A stretch of 64,000 bases of DNA from contig CAMVPA010000013.1 in the NCBI GenBank assembly GCA_947169245.1, positions 1 through 64,000 of the forward strand. Reading direction: 5' to 3'. This document shows positions 50,217 through 58,948 of the stretch, piece after piece (positions within the stretch are counted from its first letter, which is position 1; the number at the start of each line of letters is the position of its first letter). Origin of the DNA: an uncultured Prevotellaceae bacterium. Its GTDB lineage: Bacteria; Bacteroidota; Bacteroidia; Bacteroidales; Bacteroidaceae. Both the position numbers and the translations under genes were made by a program. The notes under the pieces were generated by a model. The model ran no database searches, had not been told where the DNA came from, and saw only the letters and a program-made list of their open reading frames with translations.

Positions 50217-51543
50217 ATTTAAAGAATCCTTCGTATGCCACGCTGATGTTCACAGATGGCTCGTTGTTGTAGGCGCTCTTGAGGAAACGCTTGGAGTACT
50301 CTGCCTTAATCACTACCTCGGGCAGCGGGTAGTAGTTCACGCCTACGGCCATACGCTTCACGGCTGTATAGTTGTAGCTGATGCCCTTGGTCGGTGATGC
50401 ATAGGGATCATACTGCTCATAGCGGCCGAAGACGTAGAGGCTTGAGTTGAGTACTGAGTGGCGGGAGGTGAGTGCCAGAACGTCGTAGCCAGCCTCCACG
50501 CCCCAGGCGTAAGCGTTCTTCGAGACGAAGGCCGAGTGGTGATAGGGCGACTTCTTGTTCACGCGGTTGTAGAGGTACTTCAGCTGTTCGGCATCGCTCA
50601 GATAGCCGTAGTCGGCCTGACCGCGCACAATCCAATTGTGACCGCGATAGGTGAAATCGACAGCCCCGATGGCCACCTGTCCCTTGTAGGTATCGTCAAC
50701 ACCGGCGGCGTTGCGCGGGTAGCTGTTTCCGATGGAGTGGCCGTAGTAGCCCGACAGACCGATGCGCAGACCGGGAATGTCGTAGTTGTCGACTCTCAGG
50801 GCCGCGCCGTACTTATTGGCGACGTCGTACTCCAGCGGCGATGATGAACCGTTTTTAATCCAGTTGGTGTTCGTGAAGCCGTCGGCATTGAGGCCTGCCA
50901 GTAGCTGGGCCTCGTAGTGCCAACGCTTGTAGCGACCGTAGAACGAGACACCCGTCTGGTGCCAGGTCGACGGCATGATGGTGTTTTCGCCCTCAGGACG
51001 ATAGACAGTGAAGAAATTTGTGGGTTCGTGGTGGGCGTTGTTCAGACCCACGGGCACGACGACATGGCCGAAGCGCAGGTTGGCAGCACGCGAGAACGAC
51101 TTCTGAATCCAGAACTGCTCCAGCTCCACCTCGCCGCCCTTCTCGACCTCCTGCTCCCACTCGCCGCCTTCCTCGTCCTCCTTCTCGTAGGCCAGTCCGT
51201 TGCCGCCGTGCTCGAACTCTATCTCTGTGCCGAAGCTCCAACCGCGGCCGAAGTTATAACCCATGTAGATGACGGCGTGGGGCAGGTCGAACTTGCCGTG
51301 CGACGGGTCGTTCCTGTGCTCCTCGGGCTGTGAGTAACGGCTCACGTGGTCGCTGTAGAAGTTGCGGCTGTAGCACACCTCGCCATAGCCGCCAACGCTC
51401 AGACGGTTGCTCGTATTGTTCAACACGCTGTCGCCCGCACTTGTCTGCGCCCATGCAGTTAAAGGCAAAAGGGTTAGAAGGTAAAAGAATAAAAGACCTT
51501 TTACCTGTCCCAGTACCATTTTATGTAATCCCTTTCTCTTCAT
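50215..51543 (-). CDS. Outer-membrane porin (phosphate-selective porin O/P-like)
   Basis: A 442-residue beta-barrel protein with a signal peptide ending TAWAQ. The barrel opens SVGGYGEVCYSRNFYS, with alternating strands and segments such as DLPHAVIYMGYNFGRGWSF and EQFWIQKSFSRAANLRFGHV. It ends in Phe-Phe-Lys (YEGFFK), near the aromatic terminus of barrel proteins. It resembles the OprO/OprP-type porins that Bacteroidetes place next to imelysin genes. The likely role is passage of iron, heme or another anion to the imelysin and di-heme partners, which is inferred from the neighbourhood. It is the first gene of the minus-strand unit and has a consensus promoter, divergent from the RIC-LuxR regulator. 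Confidence 0.78.
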   Translation of the reverse strand: MKRKGLHKMVLGQVKGLLFFYLLTLLPLTAWAQTSAGDSVLNNTSNRLSVGGYGEVCYSRNFYSDHVSRYSQPEEHRNDPSHGKFDLPHAVIYMGYNFGRGWSFGTEIEFEHGGNGLAYEKEDEEGGEWEQEVEKGGEVELEQFWIQKSFSRAANLRFGHVVVPVGLNNAHHEPTNFFTVYRPEGENTIMPSTWHQTGVSFYGRYKRWHYEAQLLAGLNADGFTNTNWIKNGSSSPLEYDVANKYGAALRVDNYDIPGLRIGLSGYYGHSIGNSYPRNAAGVDDTYKGQVAIGAVDFTYRGHNWIVRGQADYGYLSDAEQLKYLYNRVNKKSPYHHSAFVSKNAYAWGVEAGYDVLALTSRHSVLNSSLYVFGRYEQYDPYASPTKGISYNYTAVKRMAVGVNYYPLPEVVIKAEYSKRFLKSAYNNEPSVNISVAYEGFFK

Positions 51544-51600
51544 CGTTTCCTTTCTTTACCTTTTTGCATTTTATCTTTTTGTCTGTTCCTCTTTTCGGCT

Positions 51601-51632
51601 GCAAAGGTATGCCATTCTCCGAATCCCTGCAA
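51601..51632 (-). promoter_or_regulatory. Promoter of the porin-imelysin-cytochrome unit
   Basis: On the minus strand, TTG (51632-51630), 20 bp, then TACCTTTGC (51609-51601). Only about 45 bp separate it from the divergent promoter, so one regulator could govern both. Confidence 0.75.
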
Positions 51633-51677
51633 TACCTAAAAACGATGATTCTTCCCCAAAATACCTACTATTAAGGA

Positions 51678-51708
51678 TTGCGTATGTGCGCGAAAATGCG
51701 TACCTTTG
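51678..51708 (+). promoter_or_regulatory. Promoter of the RIC-LuxR regulator gene
   Basis: TTG (51678-51680), exactly 20 bp, then TACCTTTG (51701-51708). The predicted start is about 14 bases before the ATG at 51729. Confidence 0.75.
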
Positions 51709-51728
51709 CACCGTCATAAAAAATAGGT

Positions 51729-52685
51729 ATGAAGAATCAGAAAATGTATGAGGCGGACGACAAGATGATCTCGCTCATCCGCGACAACTACGACCTTCTG
51801 CAGTCGTTGGGTAGCTTCGGAATTAGTCTGGGGTTCGGCGACAAGACCGTCCGTGAGACCTGCGAGTTGAATGGTGTCGACACTTATACCTTTCTTGCTG
51901 TGGTCAACTATACGATAAACGGGTATGGCGACTTCGAAAGCGACGAGCAGCTGGACGCGCGTACCTTATTATTATATCTGGATGCCAGCCACAAGTACTA
52001 TCTGGACTTTCAGCTACCCTTCATCCGTCGTGAGCTTGAGGACTCGCTTGACAGCAGCAACTCACTGGCGCGACTTATTCTGAAGCTATACGACGAGTAC
52101 GCCCACGAGATTCGCCGCCACATGATGTACGAGCAGAAGACTCTGTTCCCATATGTGCAGTCGCTGCTCGACGGACAGCCTACGGCCGACTACAGCATCG
52201 AGACCTTCTCGAAGCACCACAGCGCCGCCGACAAGAAGCTGCGTGAGATGAAACTCCTCATTATTAAGTACCTGCCCAGCGACGGACTGCACAACAACCA
52301 GTTGACGGCCACACTCCACGACATCTACGACAACGAGGCCTGGCTGCAGCAGCATGCTCAGGTCGAGGACCACATCTTCGTGCCTGCCATTCGCCGCTTG
52401 GAGCAGGTGGCCCGTCAGCAGGACGTGACGAAGAACATCAGCGACATGGTGCTTGGCGCCAGCCAGAACGCCGATGCCCTTTCGGACCGCGAGAAGGAGG
52501 TGATCATCGGTGTTGTTCAGGGAATGGTCAACAAAGAGATAGCCGACCACCTTTGCATCTCGACGAATACCGTTATCACCCATCGACGCAACATTGCCCG
52601 CAAGCTACAGATACATTCGCCCGCAGGCCTCACCATCTACGCCATACTCAACGGACTGGTGGACATCAGCAGCGTGAAGCTATAA
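51729..52685 (+). CDS. Regulator fusing an RIC/YtfE-type di-iron domain to a LuxR DNA-binding domain
   Basis: A 318-residue cytoplasmic protein. Residues about 12-65 resemble the ScdA/RIC N-terminal domain (GISLGFGDKTVRETCELNGV), but the usual Cys pair is absent. Residues about 80-225 form a hemerythrin-like four-helix bundle with H88, H131, E135, H163 (or H164), H209 and E213. The spacing is almost that of the six iron ligands of E. coli YtfE (as I recall: H84, H129, E133, H160, H204, E208). Residues about 250-305 are a LuxR/FixJ-type HTH (LSDREKEVIIGVVQGMVNKE, then STNTVITHRRNIARKLQI). It likely senses NO, oxygen or iron through the di-iron site and controls transcription. It is divergent from the porin-imelysin-cytochrome unit, its probable target. 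It is followed by a strong terminator. Confidence 0.88.
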   Translation: MKNQKMYEADDKMISLIRDNYDLLQSLGSFGISLGFGDKTVRETCELNGVDTYTFLAVVNYTINGYGDFESDEQLDARTLLLYLDASHKYYLDFQLPFIRRELEDSLDSSNSLARLILKLYDEYAHEIRRHMMYEQKTLFPYVQSLLDGQPTADYSIETFSKHHSAADKKLREMKLLIIKYLPSDGLHNNQLTATLHDIYDNEAWLQQHAQVEDHIFVPAIRRLEQVARQQDVTKNISDMVLGASQNADALSDREKEVIIGVVQGMVNKEIADHLCISTNTVITHRRNIARKLQIHSPAGLTIYAILNGLVDISSVKL

Positions 52686-52694
52686 GGAAAAACA

Positions 52695-52724
52695 AGAGGC
52701 TTGCCAAGTGGCAAGCCTCTGATG
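52695..52724 (+). terminator. Terminator of the RIC-LuxR gene
   Basis: A 12-bp stem (agaggcttgcca 52695-52706 with tggcaagcctct 52709-52720), followed by gatgttttat, just after the stop at 52685. Confidence 0.8.
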
Positions 52725-52748
52725 TTTTATGCGTATAAAACATTATTT

Positions 52749-52790
52749 CGACAGGAAGCCGTGTCAACCCCCTATTACGACAGGAAGCCG
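52749..52790. repeat. Duplicated 3' end of the decarboxylase beta gene
   Basis: cgacaggaagccg occurs at 52778-52790, inside the last codons of the gene, and again at 52749-52761, 16 bp beyond. It parallels 12019-12061. Confidence 0.75.
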
Positions 52791-53932
52791 AGCAGGGCAC
52801 CGGCGGCTACGGCAGAGCCTATGACGCCGGCCACGTTCGGACCCATGGCGTGCATGAGCAGGAAGTTGTGACGGTCGTACTCCAGTCCGAGGTTGTTTGA
52901 GATGCGTGCTGCCATTGGCACTGCCGAGACGCCAGCATTGCCAATGAGCGGGTTCAGCTTCTTGCCTTCAGGCAGGAAGAGGTTCATCAGCTTCACGAAG
53001 CAGACGCCGCTGGCGGTGGCAATCATGAAGGCCATAGCGCCGAGGGCGAAGATCTTGATGGTGTTCAGTGTCAGGAACTCCGAAGCCTGTGTGGAGCAGC
53101 CTACGGTCAGTCCGAGCAGCATCACCACGATGTCGTTCAGGGCAGCGCCGGCGGTCTTGGCCAGACGGGTGGTCTTGCCCGACTCTTTCAGCAGGTTGCC
53201 GAAGAACAGCATGCCGAGCAGCGGCAGGCCAGAGGGCACGATGAACGTGGTGAGCAGCAGGCCGATGATGGGGAAGAGGATGCGCTCCGTCTGACTGACC
53301 TCACGGCCGGGCTTCATCTTGATGACGCGCTCCTTCTTGGTGGTGAGCAGACGCATGATGAACGGCTGGATGACAGGCACCAGTGCCATGTAGGAGTAGG
53401 CACAGACGGCGATGGCGCCCATGAGGTTGGGCGACAGTTTGCTGGAGAGGAAGATGGCCGTGGGACCGTCGGCGCCGCCGATAATGGCGATACCGGCAGC
53501 CTGTGAGGGCTCGAAGCCCATGGCCAGCGCAACCATATAAGCGCCGAAAATGCCGAACTGCGCCGCAGCGCCGATGAGCATCAGCTTGGGGTTGGCCAGC
53601 AGCGCCGTGAAGTCGGTCATGGCACCGATGCCGAGGAAGATGAGCGGCGGGTACCAGCCCTGTCGCACACCCTGGTAGAAGATGTTCAGTACGGAGTTGT
53701 CCTCGTAGAGGCCAATCTCCAGTCCGGCATCAGCGCGGAACGGTATGTTGCCGAGGATGATGCCCAGGCCGATGGGAACGAGCAGCAGGGGCTCGAAGTC
53801 TTTCTTGATGGCGAGCCAGATGAAGAAAGCGCCCACGGCTATCATGATGAGGTTGCCCACGGTGGCGTTGGCGAACGCCGTGTAGGTCAGGAACTCATGA
53901 AAGTTCTCAATGATAAATTGTCCGAGATTCAT
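52775..53932 (-). CDS. Na+-pumping decarboxylase beta subunit (OadB/MmdB family)
   Basis: A 385-residue integral inner-membrane protein with about nine membrane helices. The family core is visible: LGIGAMTDFTALLANP, AAGIAIIGGADGPTAIFLSS (the conserved GGADGPT region), MGAIAVCAYSYMALVP and a C-terminal GNAGVSAVPMAARISN with SAVAAGALLGFLS. It couples decarboxylation of carboxybiotin to sodium export. Together with the biotin carrier and gamma-like genes upstream it fits methylmalonyl-CoA or oxaloacetate decarboxylase; which one cannot be decided without the alpha subunit, which is not in the cluster. A methylmalonyl-CoA role would suit succinate-propionate metabolism. Confidence 0.94.
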   Translation of the reverse strand: MNLGQFIIENFHEFLTYTAFANATVGNLIMIAVGAFFIWLAIKKDFEPLLLVPIGLGIILGNIPFRADAGLEIGLYEDNSVLNIFYQGVRQGWYPPLIFLGIGAMTDFTALLANPKLMLIGAAAQFGIFGAYMVALAMGFEPSQAAGIAIIGGADGPTAIFLSSKLSPNLMGAIAVCAYSYMALVPVIQPFIMRLLTTKKERVIKMKPGREVSQTERILFPIIGLLLTTFIVPSGLPLLGMLFFGNLLKESGKTTRLAKTAGAALNDIVVMLLGLTVGCSTQASEFLTLNTIKIFALGAMAFMIATASGVCFVKLMNLFLPEGKKLNPLIGNAGVSAVPMAARISNNLGLEYDRHNFLLMHAMGPNVAGVIGSAVAAGALLGFLS

Positions 53933-54010
53933 CTTGTTATTTTACAATTTGACGATTTTACAATTATTCTCCATTAAATAGTCCAATAGTGAAATAGTCC
54001 AATTGTCCAA

Positions 54011-54472
54011 TCAACCAATGGTCATGAGCACGGCACCTTCCATGACGGTCTCGCCGGGCTTGACGGTGATGGAGGTGACGGTGCCGGCATATTCTGCCTC
54101 GATGTTGTTCTGCATCTTCATGGCCTCGAGCACGAGGATGACGTCGCCGACGTTGACCTGCTGTCCTACCTGCACCTTCACCTCGGTGACAGTGCCAGGC
54201 AGTGGAGCCTTGACGGGGGTGCCGGCTCCGGCGGGAGCTGCGGGCTGTGCAGGAGCCACTGCCGGGGCTGCTGCCACGGGAGCAGCGGCCACGGGCTTCG
54301 GAGCCTCTACCTTGGGCTTGCTCAGCTGCGGGTGCTTGGCCGCATTGATGGGCTTCTGCAGCTCTACTTCGAACGGTATGCCGTTCACATTGACTTTCGC
54401 GATGTTGCCCTCTACTTCTTCTATCTCTACTTCGTAGTCAACACCTTGTACTTTATACTGATACTTACTCAT
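54011..54472 (-). CDS. Biotin carboxyl carrier subunit of the Na+-pumping decarboxylase
   Basis: A 153-residue protein with the biotin attachment motif VLEAMKMQN (Lys 119) in a lipoyl/biotinyl domain (about 85-153, starting APLPGTVTEVKVQVGQQV). It is preceded by a Pro/Ala-rich flexible linker (about 55-85) and a short N-terminal assembly region. It moves the carboxyl group between the carboxyltransferase and the membrane beta subunit. It lies between the beta gene (78 bp) and the gamma-like gene (31 bp), with AT-rich acaattt-type repeats in both spacers. Confidence 0.94.
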   Translation of the reverse strand: MSKYQYKVQGVDYEVEIEEVEGNIAKVNVNGIPFEVELQKPINAAKHPQLSKPKVEAPKPVAAAPVAAAPAVAPAQPAAPAGAGTPVKAPLPGTVTEVKVQVGQQVNVGDVILVLEAMKMQNNIEAEYAGTVTSITVKPGETVMEGAVLMTIG

Positions 54473-54503
54473 CGTTTCTATTTACAATTTACGGATTTTC
54501 AAT

Positions 54504-55469
54504 TTACTGGTGGAACTGTGTCATCTGGAGGAACTCGTCATTCCAGCTCGATGACTTCTGCTTGATGGTGATGACGCCCGACTCCACATCGTGGACGTCG
54601 TCCTCGTACTGCTTGAGGGCCATGCCGATGACGGCCATGTAGACCTCCTTGTCGATACCTTTAGTCTTCAGACCCTCCTGGAGGATGACACCTGTCTTGT
54701 GACCCACCTCGATGGTCTTCTCCACTGTCTTCGTGATGGGCTTGATGGGCTGCTGGTTAGCGACCTTCTTGGCGGTCTCCATGTGGCGCATGATGAGGCC
54801 GAAGAACCAGAAGAAGACGAACAGCACAGCGAGACAGAAGAAGACGATGCCCATAGCCAGCAGGGTGATGCCGAAACCGTGTGGGTCCTCACGCTTCAGC
54901 TTAGCATCCTTCGTCTCGTCGGTCTTAATAAAGTTCTCAGTGCCCGGCGTGACGTTCTGTGCCGCCTTGACCGTCCACTTGCTGCCGCTGCGGGCGAAGC
55001 TCTGGTCGGCGTTCAGTGCAGGCACGCTGACGGAGTCGATGAGCTCGGTGGCGTTGCCGTTGTAGAGAGCAATCCACAGCGGTTCCGACATGGGAACCTG
55101 TAACGAGAGGTGCAACTTTCCCTTAGCGGGGTTCGAGTTACAGAAGAATACCAGGTGCTGCCGTCCGCCAATCTGCGTGCGCGGCTCCCCGTTGGGGATG
55201 ACGCTCATGCGTTTGATGCGCTCGGGCACACTCATCTTTGGGTCAAGGACGCTGCGGTCGGTGGTCAGGTACATGCCGCGGATGTTGTAGGTGGTGAACG
55301 AGGTGTTCTCCAGCTCTATCCACGCCTGTCGCGTGCCGTAGTCGTCCTGGATGCTGGCAGTGTTATTCGTCAGTACCTCGTTCAGACGAATGTTCTTGGC
55401 ACCTTGGCCAAAGACCGTCGAGGTTCCGATGAGCAACAGTCCGCCCAGGAGGAGTCCGATTTTGTTCAT
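54504..55469 (-). CDS. Lamin-tail domain fused to an OadG-like decarboxylase gamma subunit
   Basis: A 321-residue membrane protein with a signal peptide ending TVFGQ. Residues about 25-175 form an extracytoplasmic lamin-tail-like beta-sandwich: IRLNEVLTNNTASIQDDYG, AWIELENTSFTTYNIRG, FFCNSNPAKGKLH, WIALYNGNATELIDSV. One membrane helix follows (about 200-228, GITLLAMGIVFFCLAVLFVF), as in OadG, and then a cytoplasmic helical part that includes DKEVYMAVIGMALKQYEDD. OadG subunits are normally 80-100 residues and hold the complex together. The extra domain would project into the periplasm; its ligand is unknown. It is the first gene of the three-gene set, and the alpha subunit is missing. Confidence 0.85.
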   Translation of the reverse strand: MNKIGLLLGGLLLIGTSTVFGQGAKNIRLNEVLTNNTASIQDDYGTRQAWIELENTSFTTYNIRGMYLTTDRSVLDPKMSVPERIKRMSVIPNGEPRTQIGGRQHLVFFCNSNPAKGKLHLSLQVPMSEPLWIALYNGNATELIDSVSVPALNADQSFARSGSKWTVKAAQNVTPGTENFIKTDETKDAKLKREDPHGFGITLLAMGIVFFCLAVLFVFFWFFGLIMRHMETAKKVANQQPIKPITKTVEKTIEVGHKTGVILQEGLKTKGIDKEVYMAVIGMALKQYEDDVHDVESGVITIKQKSSSWNDEFLQMTQFHQ

Positions 55470-55552
55470 TGTGTTTTTATTACGTGTTTATTATATAGTT
55501 CCGTTTTTTAGCCGTGCTAATCTTACCAGCCGTGCTAATCGTGCTAATCCTG

Positions 55553-57244
55553 TCACCCGCAGAAGAAGAGCACCACGATCTGTGCGGTGAAGATGCGCAG
55601 GAACATCGACAGCGGATAGACCGTCGAGTAGCCCAGCGCAGGAGCTTCCTTCGAGCAGATGCTGTTGGCATAGGCCAATGCGGGCGGGTCGGTATAGGTA
55701 CCGGCAATCATGCCCATGATGGTGAAGTAGTTGAACTTATAGCGCCAGCGGGCTATCGGGCCTACGATGAGTATCGGGATGATGGTGATGAGGAAGCCCG
55801 TCAGCACGTAGAGGCCGCCGTCGCCCTGGAACACCGTCTCAAAGAAGTTGGCGCCTGCCTTGATGCCCACCGAAGCCAAGAACAGCACCAGTCCAATCTC
55901 GCGCAGCATCATGTTGGCCGAGGTGGTAGTGTAGGTCACAAGGTGTATCTTGTAGCCGTAGCGGCCAATGAGAATGGCAATGATCAGCGGTCCGCCGGCA
56001 ATACCCAGTTTCATGGGTACTGGCATACCGGGGATAGCGATGGGCAGCATGCCGAAGATGATGCCCAGTATGATGCCCACGAAGATGGTGGCGATGTTGG
56101 GCGCATCAAGGCGGCGGATGGAGTTGCCCATCTTGTTGGCCACACGATCGACGGCATCCTCAGGACCAACCACCATGATGCGGTCGCCTACTTGTAGCGG
56201 CAGTCCTGCTGAGGCGAAGAGGTCCATACCCTGACGGGTGACGCGGGTGACGTTGACGCCGTAGACGCTGGAGAAGTGCATCGATGCCAGTGACTTACCA
56301 TTGATTTCGGGATTGGTTACGAGAATACGCTTGCAGGCCAATGGCTGGTCTTGCTGTTCGAAGTCAATATCGAGTTTCGGGCCAATGAATGCGGTGATGG
56401 CCTCCTGGTCGGCCTCGGCGCAGACAATGAGCATCTGGTCGCCAATGTGGAAGACGGTGTTGCGGTTGGGGATCGACAACTCGCCCTCGTGGACGATGCG
56501 CGACACCACGAAGTCGCGGTTCAGGAAGTCGTGAACCTGCAGCAGTGTCTTGCCCTCCAAGTACTGGTTTGTCACCTCCAGATGCATCTTGTAGGGCTTC
56601 TTGTTGGCACTGGTCTCCTCCAGCGCTTTCAGACGTTCCTCTTCCTTCTCCAGCCTTACCTTACATATATAACGTATGAGGATGGTAGCACCGATGATGC
56701 CCAGGACACCGAGCGGGTAGGCACAGGCGTAGGCCGACGCGATGGAGGGCGCCGACCCTCCGAACACCGTCCCCAGTGCCTCGTTGGCGGCACCCAGACC
56801 AGGTGTGTTCGTCACGGCACCGTAGAGCGTGCCCACCATCATGGGTAGCGCCGTCTTGTCGCTGGTGTCGAAGATGATGTAATAGCAGGCAAACATCACG
56901 AGGATGTTCAAAAGGATAGCTGTTGCAGCCAGCCCATTGAGCTTGACGCCTGCCTTGCCGAAACTCTCGAAGAAGCCCGGTCCCACCTGCATACCAATCA
57001 TGAAGACGAAGAGGATGAGACCGAAGTCTTGGATGAATGTCAGAATAGGTGAGGGGGCCGTGAAACCGATGTGTCCGGCCACGATGCCGGCAAACAGAAC
57101 AAAGGTGACACCCAGTGAAATCCCGAAAACCTTAATCTTGCCCAGATAGACGCCGATGGCGATGACGACAGCATAGAGTAGGGCGATATGCGCGACGCTA
57201 TCAGTCGTTGTGAACAAGTCTTTTAACCATTGAAATGACTCCAT
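55553..57244 (-). CDS. AspT/YidE-type transporter with RCK_C domains
   Basis: A 563-residue membrane protein made of two homologous membrane halves around two cytosolic TrkA-C-like domains. The first half includes [32 protein letters not shown]. The centre has [23 protein letters not shown] and [15 protein letters not shown], then [22 protein letters not shown]. The second half has [20 protein letters not shown] and [21 protein letters not shown]. The start is set at [11 protein letters not shown] because the longer frame begins upstream of the predicted transcript start. AspT exchanges aspartate for alanine; substrates of the YidE branch are uncertain, and a dicarboxylate or amino acid would fit the decarboxylase next door. 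Confidence 0.88.
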   Translation of the reverse strand: MESFQWLKDLFTTTDSVAHIALLYAVVIAIGVYLGKIKVFGISLGVTFVLFAGIVAGHIGFTAPSPILTFIQDFGLILFVFMIGMQVGPGFFESFGKAGVKLNGLAATAILLNILVMFACYYIIFDTSDKTALPMMVGTLYGAVTNTPGLGAANEALGTVFGGSAPSIASAYACAYPLGVLGIIGATILIRYICKVRLEKEEERLKALEETSANKKPYKMHLEVTNQYLEGKTLLQVHDFLNRDFVVSRIVHEGELSIPNRNTVFHIGDQMLIVCAEADQEAITAFIGPKLDIDFEQQDQPLACKRILVTNPEINGKSLASMHFSSVYGVNVTRVTRQGMDLFASAGLPLQVGDRIMVVGPEDAVDRVANKMGNSIRRLDAPNIATIFVGIILGIIFGMLPIAIPGMPVPMKLGIAGGPLIIAILIGRYGYKIHLVTYTTTSANMMLREIGLVLFLASVGIKAGANFFETVFQGDGGLYVLTGFLITIIPILIVGPIARWRYKFNYFTIMGMIAGTYTDPPALAYANSICSKEAPALGYSTVYPLSMFLRIFTAQIVVLFFCG

Positions 57245-57267
57245 AACATACTTTCTTTTTTTCGTGT

Positions 57268-57299
57268 GCAAAGGTACTCAAAAAGTGGCACAAACACAA
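57268..57299 (-). promoter_or_regulatory. Promoter of the transporter-decarboxylase unit
   Basis: On the minus strand, TTG (57299-57297), exactly 20 bp, then TACCTTTGC (57276-57268). The transcript would start near 57261, which supports the ATG at 57244. Confidence 0.75.
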
Positions 57300-57353
57300 C
57301 ATGTTTGTGCATATTTTTTAGGCTGCAGCCCATACTTTTAACTTATTTCACAT

Positions 57354-57824
57354 TTAGTCGTTGCCTTCGGTGTCGGCATCGTACTCCTGTGCGTTGTTTT
57401 TGAACACGCGATGGTGCAGGAAGTTCTCCAGTTCCAAACACACCACCACCATTACTGTAGCAGCTGTTGCAACAATGTACATGCCGGCACCGGCGGCCAT
57501 GCCGATGGCAGCTGCTACCCACAGTCCCGCAGCCGTCGTCAGGCCGCGTACGGCATTCTTCTGGAAGATGATGCAGCCAGCACCGATGAAGCCGATGCCC
57601 GACACCACCTGAGCGGCAATGCGCGCCACATCGTGGCGGGTCGCCTCGTTAGTAATCACTTCGCTGAACCCATGGGCCGACAGCACCATGAACAGTGCAC
57701 TGCCCAGACCAACGAGGAAGTGTGTGCGGAATCCGGCCTCTTTGGCACGGTATTCGCGTTCCAGACCGATGGCGCCGCCCAGCATGGCGCCAATGAAGAT
57801 GCGTAGTATGAAATCGAGTGTCAT
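57354..57824 (-). CDS. MgtC/SapB-family membrane protein
   Basis: A 156-residue inner-membrane protein with five helices. The family signature is clear: IFIGAMLGGAIGLEREYRAKEAGFRTHFLVGLGSALF at the N-terminus (seen in order, conserved Glu and Arg), then VSGIGFIGAGCIIF and VRGLTTAAGLWVAAAIGMAAG. It is the short, membrane-only form without the C-terminal ACT-like domain of virulence MgtC. The role is uncertain; the family is linked to magnesium limitation and acid or antimicrobial stress. A -7-like TATCTTTGC lies at 57849-57857. Confidence 0.94.
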   Translation of the reverse strand: MTLDFILRIFIGAMLGGAIGLEREYRAKEAGFRTHFLVGLGSALFMVLSAHGFSEVITNEATRHDVARIAAQVVSGIGFIGAGCIIFQKNAVRGLTTAAGLWVAAAIGMAAGAGMYIVATAATVMVVVCLELENFLHHRVFKNNAQEYDADTEGND

Positions 57825-57848
57825 AGGTCGTAATTATTGTATCTCGCT

Positions 57849-57909
57849 GCAAAGATAGTAAAAAAATAGCGAATGATGCAGGGTAGGCGGATTTTTTTTC
57901 GTACCTTTG
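57849..57909. promoter_or_regulatory. Divergent -7 boxes of the mgtC-like (minus) and DMP19-like (plus) genes
   Basis: Minus TATCTTTGC at 57849-57857 and plus TACCTTTG at 57902-57909; neither has a TTG at -33. On the plus strand the predicted start falls within about 2 bases of the ATG at 57918. Confidence 0.5.
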
Positions 57910-57917
57910 CAGGCAAT

Positions 57918-58424
57918 ATGATAGAAGTGAGAGTAAAAGACACGGCGCTACAGCATGCGGCTGAGGAGGGCATGGACGCTTTCCTCCGGGTGTTCATCGA
58001 CGCTACGAAGGCTGCCATTGGCGGCGAGTTGACGGCCGAGACGATGGGCGATCTGACGGCTGACCAAGTGACGTTGTTGGCGTGGGACACGCTGCACGAA
58101 GAGGTGATGGATGGTGGTTTCGTTCAACTGATACACAACGGCTACGGCCCGTTCATCTTCAAGAATCCGCTGGCCAAGGCCTTGAAACTGTGGGGGCTAC
58201 GCGACCTTTCGAAGCTCATCTACGATGCTCACACCCTGTGGCTGCAGCACCGCGAGGAGATAGAACGCGACTGTACCGACGAGGAGTTCATGGCGCTGTT
58301 CGAGCGATTCCCCGAGTTCGACGACCTGGACGATGAGTTCGTGGAGAACGAGGAAGAGTGGGTGAGTGAGATCGCCCACTATGTGGACGAACATATTGAG
58401 CGCTTTGCTGTGATTGAGAGGTAA
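57918..58424 (+). CDS. DMP19/DUF4375-like protein
   Basis: A 168-residue acidic cytoplasmic protein, starting [20 protein letters not shown]; the longer frame would begin inside the promoter. The helical body has [37 protein letters not shown] and [20 protein letters not shown], matching the DMP19 (DNA-mimic) family as found in Bacteroidetes. DMP19 of Neisseria binds a transcription factor by mimicking DNA; whether this distant relative does so is unknown. It is the first gene of a run with smpB (22 bp), metH (22 bp), a HAD phosphatase and a GHL10 enzyme. Confidence 0.75.
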   Translation: MIEVRVKDTALQHAAEEGMDAFLRVFIDATKAAIGGELTAETMGDLTADQVTLLAWDTLHEEVMDGGFVQLIHNGYGPFIFKNPLAKALKLWGLRDLSKLIYDAHTLWLQHREEIERDCTDEEFMALFERFPEFDDLDDEFVENEEEWVSEIAHYVDEHIERFAVIER

Positions 58425-58446
58425 GAGAAATGTTTTACGTGAAGAG

Positions 58447-58926
58447 ATGAACAAACAGGAAGAAGAGATCAGGAAGAAGAGTCCTGTCAACATAAAGAAC
58501 AAGAAGGCTGCGTTTGAATACTTTTTCATCGAGACCTTCACCGCCGGTATCGTGCTGACGGGCACGGAGATCAAGAGCATCCGTGCCGGTAAGGCGAGTC
58601 TGGTGGATTCGTACTGCTACATCGTGAACGAGGAGATGTGGGTGCGCGGCATGTCGGTGTCGCCCTATTTCTACGGTTCGTACAACAACCATGAGATGAA
58701 GCGCGACCGCAAGCTGCTGCTGACGAAACGCGAGATTCGCCGCCTGCAGAGCGCTACGAAGCAGACGGGCTATACGATAGTGCCGCTGTTGGTGTTCATC
58801 GACCCGAATGGCCGTGCCAAGATGGACATTGCGCTGTGTAAGGGTAAGAAGGCGTTCGACAAGCGTCAGACGCTGAAGGAGAAAGAGGACCGACGCGAGA
58901 TGGACAGGGCGATAAAGCACTATTAA
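58447..58926 (+). CDS. smpB: SsrA-binding protein SmpB
   Basis: Binds tmRNA and delivers it to stalled ribosomes. The start is at [15 protein letters not shown] with a GAAGAG site just upstream. The OB-fold core has [40 protein letters not shown] and [13 protein letters not shown]. The basic tail that enters the ribosome is present ([20 protein letters not shown] and beyond). Its 159 residues match the family. Confidence 0.97.
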   Translation: MNKQEEEIRKKSPVNIKNKKAAFEYFFIETFTAGIVLTGTEIKSIRAGKASLVDSYCYIVNEEMWVRGMSVSPYFYGSYNNHEMKRDRKLLLTKREIRRLQSATKQTGYTIVPLLVFIDPNGRAKMDIALCKGKKAFDKRQTLKEKEDRREMDRAIKHY

Positions 58927-58948
58927 GAGATGAGAGAGATGTGAAGGT

